Positions 23,782-31,399 of a DNA stretch of 31,837 nt are shown here, piece by piece (the first letter of the stretch is position 1; each line of letters begins with the position of its first letter). The DNA comes from Spirochaetota bacterium. GTDB taxonomy: Bacteria; Spirochaetota; UBA12135; COTS27; JAFLEE01. The stretch is from NCBI GenBank assembly GCA_017302015.1, contig JAFLEE010000062.1:1-31837 (forward strand), given 5' to 3'. Both the position numbers and the translations under genes were made by a program. A model generated the notes under the pieces. The model did no database searches and had not been told where the DNA came from. It saw nothing but the letters and a program-made list of their open reading frames with translations.

Positions 23782-24582
23782 TCACCCGAACCGGTAGCCG
23801 GAGACCGGGAAACCGAAGAGATGATCCGCGTAGTCCCGTGCGCCGGGGTCGCTTCCCGCGGCGCCCGCGGCCACGAAGAGCGGCACGAGATGGTCTTCCC
23901 GCGGTTGGGCGAGGCGGGCCTGGGGGGCCTGGGCCCATTCCAGGAGGCGCAGGCGCCGCACCGAGGGATCCGGGTGGCAGGCGGCCTCCGTCAGCCAGGC
24001 GTCGAAGATCCCCGCGTTCTCCTGGCCGCCCCGGGGGAAGCGCAGGTTATGGAAGGAATTACCGCTGCCGACGATGAGCACTCCCTCGCGGCGCAGGGGG
24101 GCGAGGGCCTCTCCGGCGCGGAAATGGAGGAGCGGATCGAAGGATTTCTCCATCGATAATTGGACGACGGGGATGTCGGCCCCGGGAAAGATGCGCATGA
24201 AAGGCACGAAGACCCCGTGGTCGAAGCCGCGGGCGTCGTCCTCCCCGCAGGCGAGTCCCGCGCCCGTGAGGAGTTCCCGCACCCGGGCGGCGAGGGTCGG
24301 CGATCCGGGCGCCGGATATTTCAGTTCATAGGTATGGGCCGGGAACCCGGAATAGTCGTAGAGCATGGGCGGCTTGGGGGAGGTTTGGACCGTGAAGCCC
24401 GCGGTTTCCCAGTGGCCCGATATCACGAGGACGGCCTTGGGTTTGGCCGGCAAGGTGGCCGCGAGCCCATCCAGGTGCCGGGCCAAGGCATCGAAAAGAT
24501 CGGGTGGGGCCCACTCGATGGAAAAGCAGGGGCCGCCTCCGTGGGAGAGGTAGAGGGCGGGAAGGGGTGTGGCGCGTGGCAT
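23782..24582 (-). CDS. DODA-type class III extradiol ring-cleavage dioxygenase
   Basis: 266 residues from ATG 24582 with AAAGGAA upstream. Metal and catalytic histidines of the 4,5-DOPA dioxygenase/YgiD family are present: His14 (LSHGGGP), His57 (ISGHWE), His122 (GFDHGVFVP) and His178 (GNSFHN). Other family segments are LYDYSGFPAHTYELKYPAPG and EDHLVPLFVAAGAAG. The enzyme opens catechol-type rings using a non-haem divalent metal; bacterial members act on DOPA or related catechols and their physiological substrate is often unknown. Transcribed from a promoter about 120 bases upstream. No aromatic degradation genes lie nearby. Confidence 0.92.
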   Translation of the reverse strand: MPRATPLPALYLSHGGGPCFSIEWAPPDLFDALARHLDGLAATLPAKPKAVLVISGHWETAGFTVQTSPKPPMLYDYSGFPAHTYELKYPAPGSPTLAARVRELLTGAGLACGEDDARGFDHGVFVPFMRIFPGADIPVVQLSMEKSFDPLLHFRAGEALAPLRREGVLIVGSGNSFHNLRFPRGGQENAGIFDAWLTEAACHPDPSVRRLRLLEWAQAPQARLAQPREDHLVPLFVAAGAAGSDPGARDYADHLFGFPVSGYRFG

Positions 24583-24934
24583 GGGGGTTCCTTTGGCGGC
24601 GGATGGGCGGGTTCAGTCGGGGTGGATGGGATGCCGCCGGCGGGCCGTCTTCCGCGGGGCGTATCGGGATCGACGGTTTGTTATGGCCGTTTAAAAGAAA
24701 ATAATGTCGAGTGGGAGTTGAGTCAAAGTTTCCCCATCGACTCGAAATCACGTAATCCGCAATCTTCCACAGGTTCGATATGCAATCTAACCGCAGGATG
24801 CGGTTCGTTACCGCCGCGCACCATTGACTTCTCCCCCACCACGGTGAAGAGGCTTGCGTGGGCGCACATCATTCCGGCTCATGGGCTTCATCGGCTGGAC
24901 CGAGAGGACAATACGGATCTTTGGTTTGCGGTTT
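24583..24934. other. gene-free stretch, GC falling, one hairpin
   Basis: No coding region is supported between the dioxygenase start and the brnA stop. GC drops from about 24,690 onward. It contains the dioxygenase promoter and a perfect hairpin AACCGCA-GGA-TGCGGTT at 24789-24805, about 130 bases beyond the brnA stop. It probably marks the edge of an inserted toxin-antitoxin segment. Confidence 0.5.
24698..24726 (-). promoter_or_regulatory. promoter of the dioxygenase gene
   Basis: Minus strand: -35 TTGACT at 24726-24721, 17-base spacer, -10 TATTTT at 24703-24698. It gives a leader of about 110 bases. Confidence 0.45.
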
Positions 24935-25174
24935 CTAGTGCAGCGAGGCCACCTTCTCGAGGTGCTCCGAAACCCACATCTTGATGATGGACTGCCGAGT
25001 CACCCCGACCCGATCTGCCTCCCGGTCTAAACGCTCAATCATCCACTTGGGAAAGTCGACGTTGACCCTGCGCTGCTCGATGTTGGGTTTGGACGCTTTG
25101 GCGAGGTCGAGGTGACGGGTGATGTCCGCGCCTTCGTCGAATCGCTTGTCGAACTCACGTGCTTTGGTTTTCAT
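24935..25174 (-). CDS. brnA: BrnA family antitoxin
   Basis: 79 residues from ATG 25174, with GAGGAGG upstream inside the end of the toxin gene. The N-terminal part AREFDKRFDEGADITRHLDL binds and covers the toxin in known BrnA proteins. The C-terminal RRVNVDFPKWMIERLDREAD with VGVTRQSIIKMWVSEHLE is the ribbon-helix-helix DNA-binding dimerisation domain. It neutralises BrnT and represses its own operon. The 20-base overlap with the toxin gene, toxin first, is the usual BrnTA order. Local GC is lower than that of the flanking core genes. Confidence 0.92.
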   Translation of the reverse strand: MKTKAREFDKRFDEGADITRHLDLAKASKPNIEQRRVNVDFPKWMIERLDREADRVGVTRQSIIKMWVSEHLEKVASLH

Positions 25175-25424
25175 AGATGGAGACCTCCTCAACTCGGGCT
25201 CTTCTCGCGGAGATGATACGGATATTGTCTTGACGGGGGGTGACGATGCAGGACCAGACCTTGCCGGAGATTTTGCCGATCACCAATGTGCGGGGTTCAT
25301 CCACGGTCTTGGCTGGAATCTCGGTTCGTTCCGGGTCATCCCAAAGAGCCTGTATTTCCTCGAAATCGATGCCGTGTTTCGCCTTATTCCCGATGCTTTT
25401 CTTAGGATCATACTCAAAAGGCAT
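25155..25424 (-). CDS. brnT: BrnT family ribonuclease toxin
   Basis: 89 residues from ATG 25424. It has the BrnT signature: FEYDPKKSIGNKAKHGIDFE, followed by EIQALWDDPERTEIPA, RTLVIGKISGKVWSCIVTPR, and the C-terminal IRIISARRARVEEVSIYE, with the RISARRA catalytic segment. BrnT has a RelE-like fold and cleaves RNA, stopping translation under stress. No Shine-Dalgarno site is positioned before the ATG; a -10 hexamer lies eight bases upstream, so the mRNA is probably leaderless. This may keep toxin output low relative to the antitoxin, whose own Shine-Dalgarno is strong. That last point is inference. Confidence 0.92.
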   Translation of the reverse strand: MPFEYDPKKSIGNKAKHGIDFEEIQALWDDPERTEIPAKTVDEPRTLVIGKISGKVWSCIVTPRQDNIRIISARRARVEEVSIYENQST

Positions 25425-25439
25425 GTATAAATATTATAC
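25425..25439 (-). promoter_or_regulatory. brnTA promoter -10 and palindromic operator
   Basis: A perfect inverted repeat GTATAA-ATA-TTATAC abuts the brnT start codon. It contains the minus-strand -10 TATAAT (25438-25433). A weak -35 (TTGAGT, 25459-25454) is 15 bases further. BrnA is known to autoregulate, so this palindrome is the obvious operator candidate. Confidence 0.6.
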
Positions 25440-25493
25440 CTTTTCGGTGTGAAACTCAAGGGAGAGTCCATACGGTGGAAACGGTTTTTTGCC

Positions 25494-25544
25494 TTGACGT
25501 TTCGCTTCTGGTGATCGATACTACATCGATATAGTGACGATATA
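25494..25544 (+). promoter_or_regulatory. promoter and possible LacI-type operator before the GH20-like gene
   Basis: -35 TTGACG at 25494-25499, 17-base spacer, -10 GATACT at 25517-25522. At the predicted start of transcription lies CGATATA-GTGA-CGATATA (25527-25544), a direct repeat with near-dyad ATAT ends. It shares GATAT, AGT and ATATA elements with the palindrome at the lacI-type gene start. Repressor blocking at +1 would fit. The similarity is imperfect. Confidence 0.4.
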
Positions 25545-25557
25545 TTCGGAGTTTTTC

Positions 25558-27801
25558 ATGCCTCCCAAAATCCCCTTTTTTTCCGAGTTTAGGCGTCCGC
25601 TCCTCGAAGTCGACCCGCCGCGGCTCGCCAAGGTCCGGCCCGGACCGCGGGAAGTGGGGTTGGATTCGACTTGGCGACTCCGCTTTCCAGGCGGCCGACA
25701 GGGGAATCTGGGGAGGATCGGGGAGGAACTCACCGCCTTCCTCAAGAAGGGCGCGAGGCTCAGGCTGGGCGAAGCCTCCGGAAGGCTCGCGGGCCATCCG
25801 ACGGTATCGCTTAAGCTCGGGAAGCCTGAGCGCCCCGAAGGTTTTACGATCGCCATCCGCAAAGACGGCATCGACCTCGTCGGTGACGAGGCCGGCCTGC
25901 GTTACGGCGTCTACCATCTCGAAGACCTCATGCGCTCCCGCGGCGCGGCGATCCTGCCCCTCGGGCGCATCGAGCGCGCGCCCAGGCTCGCGACGCGCAT
26001 CCTAAGGTCCCCCATGGCCTTCTTCTATGGCGACGAGTTCCCGCGCCTGGGCGAGGCCTACCCGGATGCTTGGCTCGATAAGATGGCGCACCAGGGGTTT
26101 AACGGCGTCTGGCTGCGGGGGCGGCTCTCCCAACTCGCCCGCGTCGACGTGTTCCCCGAGTTCGGCGAGGGAAGCGCGCTCCGCCTCGAGCAACTCGCGG
26201 CCTTCGCCAAACGCGCCTCGCGCTACGGCATCAAGCCCTACCTCTTCTTCAACGAGCCCCACGGGCTTCCGGCGGACGACCCGTTCTTCCGCGCCCACCC
26301 CGGGGTGAGGGGCGAATACCATGCCCCGGAGAACGCCTACGCCCTGTGCTCCAGCACGCCCGAGGTGCAGACGCTGCTGCGCGAGGGGATGGAGCAGGTC
26401 TTCTCCCGCGCCCCCGGCCTCGGCGGGGTCCTCCTCATCACGGCCAGCGAACTCCATTCCCATTGCTGGTCCCACGTCTCGTTGCGCGCCTCCCCTTTCG
26501 AGGAGGTGCGGGGGAAGATGGCGTGCCCGCGCTGCCGCGACCGGAAACCGGGCGAAGTGGTCGCCGAGATCGTCGCGAGCATCCGTGACGGGGTGCGGGC
26601 GGGGAACCCGGAGGCCGAGGTGATCGTGTGGAATTGGTCGTGGAGCATGTGGCATGCCGATCCCCAAACCGAGGTCGTCCGCGCCCTGCCGAAAGACGTG
26701 GCGGTCATGGGTGATTTCGAGCGGGGCAGCGAGCGCGTGACCGACGGCTTCAAGCACCTCATCGACGAGTACAGTCTCAGCTTCGTCGGTCCCGCCGACC
26801 GCTTCACGGGGACGGCCCGGGAGGCCGCCGCCGGCGGGCGGCGCATCTTCGCCAAACTCCAGGTGGGCACGACCCACGAGATCGGGTCCATCCCCCATTT
26901 CCCGCTCTATCGGAACCTCGCCGAGAAGTTCCGGAGGCTCGAGGCCCTCGGGGTGACCGGGGCCATGGAGTGCTGGAATTTCGGGAATATCCTCTCGCCG
27001 AATACGCGTTTGGCCCAGGATTTTTCGTGGGATCCCATGCCCAAGAGCGTCAACGCATGGCTGACCGATTTCGCGACCCGCCATTTCGGCGCCGGGGCGG
27101 TGAAGGGGTTCCTGGCGGCCCAGCGCCAATTCTCGCGGGCGGCGACCCATTATCCCCATAGCATCCCCTTCCTCTATTGGGGGCCGCAGCATTTCGGGCC
27201 GGCGTACCCTCTCCTCTTCGAGAAGGTGGGCAAGCCGACCCCGGTGGCCTGGATGCTCCCGAAGGAAGTGGAATACGATACCGTGCACGAACTCATGAAG
27301 CGCACGGATTTCGGCGACGACATCGACGGGTACCGGGGGCCGTTTTCCGCGGAGAAACTCATTTCGTGCCTGCGGCATTTCGTCCGCGATTGGCGCAAGG
27401 GGTTGGCCTGCCTCGAGGCCGCCCGAAAGGGCGTTTCTGCCCAGCGGCGAAAGACCTTCGAACGGGAAGTCGCGGTATGCGCCGCCGTGGCCTCCCAGAT
27501 CGAGACCGCCGCGAACTTCACCGAGTTCACCCTCTTGCGCGACATCTTGGCGGCGGCGTCCCCGGCGCGACGGCGGCAGAGCCTCGAGCGCATGATCGCG
27601 ATATCGATAGCGGAGATCCGCGGGGCCCGGGCCTTCCTGGGACTCATCCGCATCGAGCCCATGCTCGGCTTCCATGGGGAGGCCTTCGGCTTCGATTACA
27701 CCCCGGCGAAGATCAAGCGGAAGATCGCCGTGACGCTGCGGTCGCAGGCGCTAGCCCGGGCGGCCCTGGGAAAAATCCCGAGAGAAAAAGGCGCGACCTA
27801 A
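25558..27801 (+). CDS. GH20-like glycoside hydrolase family protein (zincin-like N-domain plus TIM barrel)
   Basis: 747 residues. ATG 25558 is chosen since GGAG lies six bases before it; a GTG at 25534 falls inside the putative operator. Residues about 90-125 (GFTIAIRKDGIDLVGDEAGL then RYGVYHLEDLM) match the zincin-like N-domain that precedes the barrel in GH20, GH67 and related enzymes. A TIM-barrel-like part follows (DKMAHQGFNGVWLRGRLSQL, GIKPYLFFNEPHGLPADDPF, GVLLITASELHSHCWSHVSL, EVIVWNWSWSMWH, GAMECWNFGNI). The GH20 Asp-Glu pair is not obvious; the Glu of TASELHSH may be catalytic. There is a CPRCRDR cysteine pair. It lacks a signal peptide, so probably cytoplasmic and acting on imported oligosaccharides. 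The neighbouring LacI-type regulator supports carbohydrate use. Confidence 0.7.
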   Translation: MPPKIPFFSEFRRPLLEVDPPRLAKVRPGPREVGLDSTWRLRFPGGRQGNLGRIGEELTAFLKKGARLRLGEASGRLAGHPTVSLKLGKPERPEGFTIAIRKDGIDLVGDEAGLRYGVYHLEDLMRSRGAAILPLGRIERAPRLATRILRSPMAFFYGDEFPRLGEAYPDAWLDKMAHQGFNGVWLRGRLSQLARVDVFPEFGEGSALRLEQLAAFAKRASRYGIKPYLFFNEPHGLPADDPFFRAHPGVRGEYHAPENAYALCSSTPEVQTLLREGMEQVFSRAPGLGGVLLITASELHSHCWSHVSLRASPFEEVRGKMACPRCRDRKPGEVVAEIVASIRDGVRAGNPEAEVIVWNWSWSMWHADPQTEVVRALPKDVAVMGDFERGSERVTDGFKHLIDEYSLSFVGPADRFTGTAREAAAGGRRIFAKLQVGTTHEIGSIPHFPLYRNLAEKFRRLEALGVTGAMECWNFGNILSPNTRLAQDFSWDPMPKSVNAWLTDFATRHFGAGAVKGFLAAQRQFSRAATHYPHSIPFLYWGPQHFGPAYPLLFEKVGKPTPVAWMLPKEVEYDTVHELMKRTDFGDDIDGYRGPFSAEKLISCLRHFVRDWRKGLACLEAARKGVSAQRRKTFEREVAVCAAVASQIETAANFTEFTLLRDILAAASPARRRQSLERMIAISIAEIRGARAFLGLIRIEPMLGFHGEAFGFDYTPAKIKRKIAVTLRSQALARAALGKIPREKGAT

Positions 27802-27813
27802 AGGGGCGAGATC

Positions 27814-29289
27814 CTAGCGCGCCTTCGGCGTGATGACAGGCACGGCATTCTTGGGAGCCGCGATCCAAAACCCCGCCGCGGAGAGTTGGACCGGGGGCTC
27901 CACGATTTTTCCCCCCGGGATCGCGATCGTCGACTGGCCGCACGAGAAGACCAGGGGTTCCCTGGAGCGGATCGACGAGGCACTCTCTTTGACGGCCGCC
28001 GGATCGGGCGTGAAGCGCCAGAGGCTACGCTCGCCCGCGTTCATCCCCGTGAGGATGAAGGGATCGTACCAACCGGAGAGCGCCTTCACCAGGGTGGACC
28101 GCTCCCCGCGTCCCACGAGGCCGTTGAGTTGGCCCAAGACGGCGTCGATGACGGCGAGGTCTTCGGTGGTGCACCAATCGGTGGCCTCCTGGTCGGCCCT
28201 CCAGCGGAAGGCGCTCCAGACGAGGAAATGGGCGGGGTTGCAGAGGGCCGCGTGGAAGACGGACTCCTGCCAATAATCGGTCTTGCCAAAGGTGGAGACC
28301 GGGGGTGGTTTGGCGGATTTGAGGAAATCGGATTGATAGCCCCGCCAGGCGATCCAGGGCATGACGGGCACGGGGGATGAGAGGATGCTCGAGCGCATCT
28401 CGTTGACGGCGTAGACGAGGGAACGGAACGGGCCGAGGCCGAAGACCTGCCCGTCGAAATCCTTGATGCCGAGATAGGTGATGACCCCGTAGAGATTGCG
28501 CGACTGGTGGGTGCCGGTATGGGATCCCTCACTGCCGGGGAACTCGCCCAGTTCGGGCGCCGGCGCCCACGCGTAGGGCAGGTTGAACCGGTCGTAATAG
28601 CCCGAATAATCCGAACTCTTTACCCGCGGGAAATGCTTTCGAACGATGGCGTGCAGGCGGTCCAGGCGCTGGGACATGAGGAGATTGCCGTATCGCAGCA
28701 TGCGGAACCAGGGGAGGGTCCGGTCTTTGCGGAGTTCCTCGACGTTCGCGCCCCCCACCGTCTTGAGGATGTCGGCGATGCGGGGATCGGCGGCCGCCGC
28801 CTCCCAATGCTCGGGTTTTTTCAGGTCGGACCCCGGCGCGTGCTCGAGGTCGGTGATGAAATAGTCGAGTTTCCCGCCGGCCTCGCGGTAGGCGCTGAAG
28901 AAGGCCTCGTATTGCTCCTCGGCATCGCGCTGGCCGTTTTCCCACCAATAGGCGGTCACCGCCTCGCCGCTGGCGGTCTTTATTTTGTCGTCGGGGTGCT
29001 TGTAGAGGCGACGATTGACGTTCCAATCGAAGATCGTGCGCCGCCCCTCGGGTTGGGCGTCGAGACGCTCCTTGGCCCGGGCGATATTGCCGCGGTTTTC
29101 TTCATTGAGATAGTAGAACATGGTCAGGTTGGTGAAGGGGGAATCCACCAGGTCGGAGTTTTTATTGAGTTCTTTCATCCCCCAACAGAGGGCGAAATAG
29201 GGGCCGGCCTGGGCCGCGGGGGCCGCCGAGAGGATGAGCGCGCAAGTGAGGATCGCCAGTGGATGGATGAAGCGGCGCAAGCGGGTCAT
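27814..29289 (-). CDS. secreted protein of unknown function in a carbohydrate locus
   Basis: 491 residues from ATG 29289 with AGGAG upstream. The signal peptide ends in AQA near residue 28 (LAILTCALILSAAPAAQA). The mature part (PYFALCWGMKELNKNSDLVD, TIFDWNVNRRLYKHPDD, KLDYFITDLEHAPGSDLK, PVPVMPWIAWRGYQSDF) is aromatic-rich with several Asp/Glu/Trp motifs reminiscent of a TIM-barrel glycoside hydrolase. The C-terminal about 90 residues look like a beta-sandwich (WRFTPDPAAVKESASSIRSR, PLVFSCGQSTIAIPGG). I cannot place it in a named family. It lies 82 bases downstream of the lacI-type gene on the same strand and converges on the GH20-like gene with a 12-base gap. Likely an extracytoplasmic glycan-acting protein. 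Confidence 0.7.
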   Translation of the reverse strand: MTRLRRFIHPLAILTCALILSAAPAAQAGPYFALCWGMKELNKNSDLVDSPFTNLTMFYYLNEENRGNIARAKERLDAQPEGRRTIFDWNVNRRLYKHPDDKIKTASGEAVTAYWWENGQRDAEEQYEAFFSAYREAGGKLDYFITDLEHAPGSDLKKPEHWEAAAADPRIADILKTVGGANVEELRKDRTLPWFRMLRYGNLLMSQRLDRLHAIVRKHFPRVKSSDYSGYYDRFNLPYAWAPAPELGEFPGSEGSHTGTHQSRNLYGVITYLGIKDFDGQVFGLGPFRSLVYAVNEMRSSILSSPVPVMPWIAWRGYQSDFLKSAKPPPVSTFGKTDYWQESVFHAALCNPAHFLVWSAFRWRADQEATDWCTTEDLAVIDAVLGQLNGLVGRGERSTLVKALSGWYDPFILTGMNAGERSLWRFTPDPAAVKESASSIRSREPLVFSCGQSTIAIPGGKIVEPPVQLSAAGFWIAAPKNAVPVITPKAR

Positions 29290-29371
29290 GGGTGCTCCTG
29301 GTAGGATGAAATCGAGTTCGTCTTGGAGGGGATGGGGAACGGGAAGGGCCGAATCACCGGTGCGGAGCTCA

Positions 29372-30400
29372 TCACGCGCAATCCCCGATGGAGGCCCGCT
29401 CGCGCAGCACGGCCGGCACGACGACGCGACGGGGAGGTTCGACCCCCCGGCCCAGGGCCAAACGCACCAGGGAAACGGCCTCAAGGGCCATGGTCTCCAT
29501 CTGGGCGTCGATGCTGGAGAGGAGCGGAACGGATGAAAGACAGGCATTGGTATCGTCGAACCCGATGACCGAAAAGCGCCCCGGGAGTTCGAGCCCCCGG
29601 GCCCGGGCATGGGCGAGGAGGGGCAGGGCATAGACATCGCCCATGGTGACGCATGCGGTGGGGGGCCTGGGAAGGCGGAGCCAGGCCTCGAGACATTCCC
29701 ACGCGAGTGCGGAGACCTCCTCGAAGCTCCCCTCCACGCGCGGCGGGGTCTTGATGAGGGCCTCGGATTCGGGGAGGCCGAGGGCCTTCAAGGCGGCGCG
29801 ATAGCCCGCAAGGCGCGCTTCGGAATGGACGCTCAGGGGCGTCATGCCGAAGAAGGCGATGCGCCGGTGACCGAGATGATGAAGGCGGCGCACCGCGGCG
29901 AAGAGGCCCCCATGGTTATCGGGCATCACCGACGGGTAGCGGGCGGGGAGGGGAGAGGGGCGATTGAGGAAGACGAGGGGTCTCTCTTCGCACAGCTCGC
30001 AGGCTTTGGCCGTGAACGCTCTGGCGCACACCAGGGCGGCATGCCCCTGGTCGAGGGCGGTCTGGATGGACCCCTCGAGGGAGGGTGCCGTGATGAGGGC
30101 GAGGGCCCGCCCATCCTCGCCGAGGCCCATGGAGAGCGGGTGGATGAACCGCTGATAATAGGCCTGGGCCCCCCCGACGCCAATGAGACTCCCGTCTAGG
30201 AGCAGGGCCACGCTCCCCGGCCTGGCTCGGGACGCCCTCTGGAAGCGCTGCCGGTAGCCGGCCTTCCTCGCAACGTCAAGGATCCGCCTCCGGGTTTCGG
30301 CGGAGATGCTGGCGTTTTCTCGCCCACTTAGGACCAGCGAGGCGGCTGTTTGGGAGACGCGGGCTCGTTTGGCGATCTCGCGTTGGGTGATATTAGTAAT
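29372..30400 (-). CDS. LacI-family transcriptional regulator with non-canonical ATT start
   Basis: 342 residues if started at ATT 30400-30398, the usual LacI length. The N-terminal helix-turn-helix is encoded upstream of the first GTG (30211): TQREIAKRARVSQTAASLVL then SGRENASISAETRRRILDVA and RKAGYRQ, which aligns with PurR/LacI DNA-binding domains. The frame is closed by TAA at 30412-30410 and has no ATG, GTG, TTG or CTG between that stop and the helix. ATT 30400 (or ATT 30403) aligns best with the family start. The effector domain follows (GSVALLLDGSLIGVGGAQ, HHLGHRRIAFFGMTPLSVHS, FSVIGFDDTNACLSSVPLLS). It probably represses the adjacent glycan genes in response to a sugar. A sequencing error at the start is an alternative. 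Confidence 0.88.
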   Translation of the reverse strand: MTNITQREIAKRARVSQTAASLVLSGRENASISAETRRRILDVARKAGYRQRFQRASRARPGSVALLLDGSLIGVGGAQAYYQRFIHPLSMGLGEDGRALALITAPSLEGSIQTALDQGHAALVCARAFTAKACELCEERPLVFLNRPSPLPARYPSVMPDNHGGLFAAVRRLHHLGHRRIAFFGMTPLSVHSEARLAGYRAALKALGLPESEALIKTPPRVEGSFEEVSALAWECLEAWLRLPRPPTACVTMGDVYALPLLAHARARGLELPGRFSVIGFDDTNACLSSVPLLSSIDAQMETMALEAVSLVRLALGRGVEPPRRVVVPAVLRERASIGDCA

Positions 30401-30435
30401 AATATAACCTTAGAACGAGGGGCGGGGTTTGTCAA
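30386..30435 (-). promoter_or_regulatory. lacI-type promoter with palindromic operator over the start codon
   Basis: Minus strand: a perfect -35 TTGACA at 30435-30430; at 17 bases the -10 is poor (TAAGGT, 30412-30407), while TATATT (30406-30401) is 23 bases away. From 30409 to 30386 runs an imperfect palindrome: GGTTATATTA, TTAC, TAATATCACC, 9 of 10 complementary. It covers the ATT start and suits autorepression. Confidence 0.5.
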
Positions 30436-30625
30436 GGGGGGGTAAGGGAAATGGAATGAGGGGATAATGCAAGAGGAATGCGGAGGGTCGGTTTATCCTG
30501 CTTGGACACGCACTCTAGTCTATGACAATTGGTAGGCATTTGATTTGCCATTTGTTTGGATGTGCTTGGCGTTTTCCCGCTGATGAACAAAAGTCCCTGG
30601 GAAACTTTATTTACCGGAGGGTGAC

Positions 30626-31399
30626 ATGAAATGGTCATTGGGCATTATCCTTGTAATAGTAACAGCATTTTTGACATACATTGGTGTGTCTCGAATGGGT
30701 TTGACCGCGAACGGCACGCTCAATGTGTTCGGGTTATTAAGGATGACAGGGTATTCGCTGGTGGGATTCGTTTATGGTGGTTATTTGGTTAGAGAGTCCT
30801 CTCTGGAAACGCCAAACATAGGGAATGATTTTTCTTTTTATGCCGGATTTTGGAGGCGGGCAGCCGCGGCTTCGATAGATGCAATTATTATTGTAATGAT
30901 ATATGGCTTGACGGTGAAATTGTTTGGCAATAACAACCTTATTGTGTTAGTGATTATCTATTCGCTGAATGTGTTGATTGTCCAGGTGGGAAAGATAGTT
31001 TGTCTGTCAATTTGGGGTGGAACTCCGGGGAAATTGCTATTTGGGGTCCAAGTCGTTTCCCTTGGCTTGAATGGTATTTCATTCTTCCAGGCCTTTGTGC
31101 GCGAGCTTCCCGATTCGCTGATAGCAATTACTTATGTGATTTTATTTTCTTTTTCACTCCACTATTTCAAGGCCAATGGGATTAGCCTGGAAACGGGAAA
31201 AAATGGCTTTCAGTCTTTGTTTGATGTGAATGGATTTTCGATGAGGGTGGTCTCAATTGTTCAAAACTATTGGATGTTGAGCGAGTTGGTTGTTTTGCTC
31301 TTGAACAAGCGAAAGAGATCCTTGCATGACTACCTTGCGGGGACCGTTGTTGTTGTAAAAAAGATGTTGCCCAAGGAGGTTGTTAGGCAAAGTTCCTAA
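30626..31399 (+). CDS. RDD family membrane protein
   Basis: 257 residues from ATG 30626 with GGAGG upstream. An N-terminal extra helix pair (WSLGIILVIVTAFLTYIGV, FGLLRMTGYSLVGFVYGGYL) precedes the RDD domain. That domain starts FYAGFWRRAAAASIDAIIIV (Arg-Asp pair), continues with WGGTPGKLLFGVQVVS (the GTPGK motif) and ends with LNKRKRSLHDYLAGTVVVVK. RDD proteins are integral membrane proteins of mixed or unknown role; some act as cation antiporters. GC content is far below that of the core genes: two 60-base stretches counted by hand gave 29 and 20 G+C. Codons are rich in ATT, TTG and TTT, unlike the rest. Probably acquired horizontally. Confidence 0.88.
   Translation: MKWSLGIILVIVTAFLTYIGVSRMGLTANGTLNVFGLLRMTGYSLVGFVYGGYLVRESSLETPNIGNDFSFYAGFWRRAAAASIDAIIIVMIYGLTVKLFGNNNLIVLVIIYSLNVLIVQVGKIVCLSIWGGTPGKLLFGVQVVSLGLNGISFFQAFVRELPDSLIAITYVILFSFSLHYFKANGISLETGKNGFQSLFDVNGFSMRVVSIVQNYWMLSELVVLLLNKRKRSLHDYLAGTVVVVKKMLPKEVVRQSS

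Noticed and set aside
24771-24790. GGTTCGATA as part of a tRNA in the gene-free stretch
   Set aside because: No complementary arms around it.
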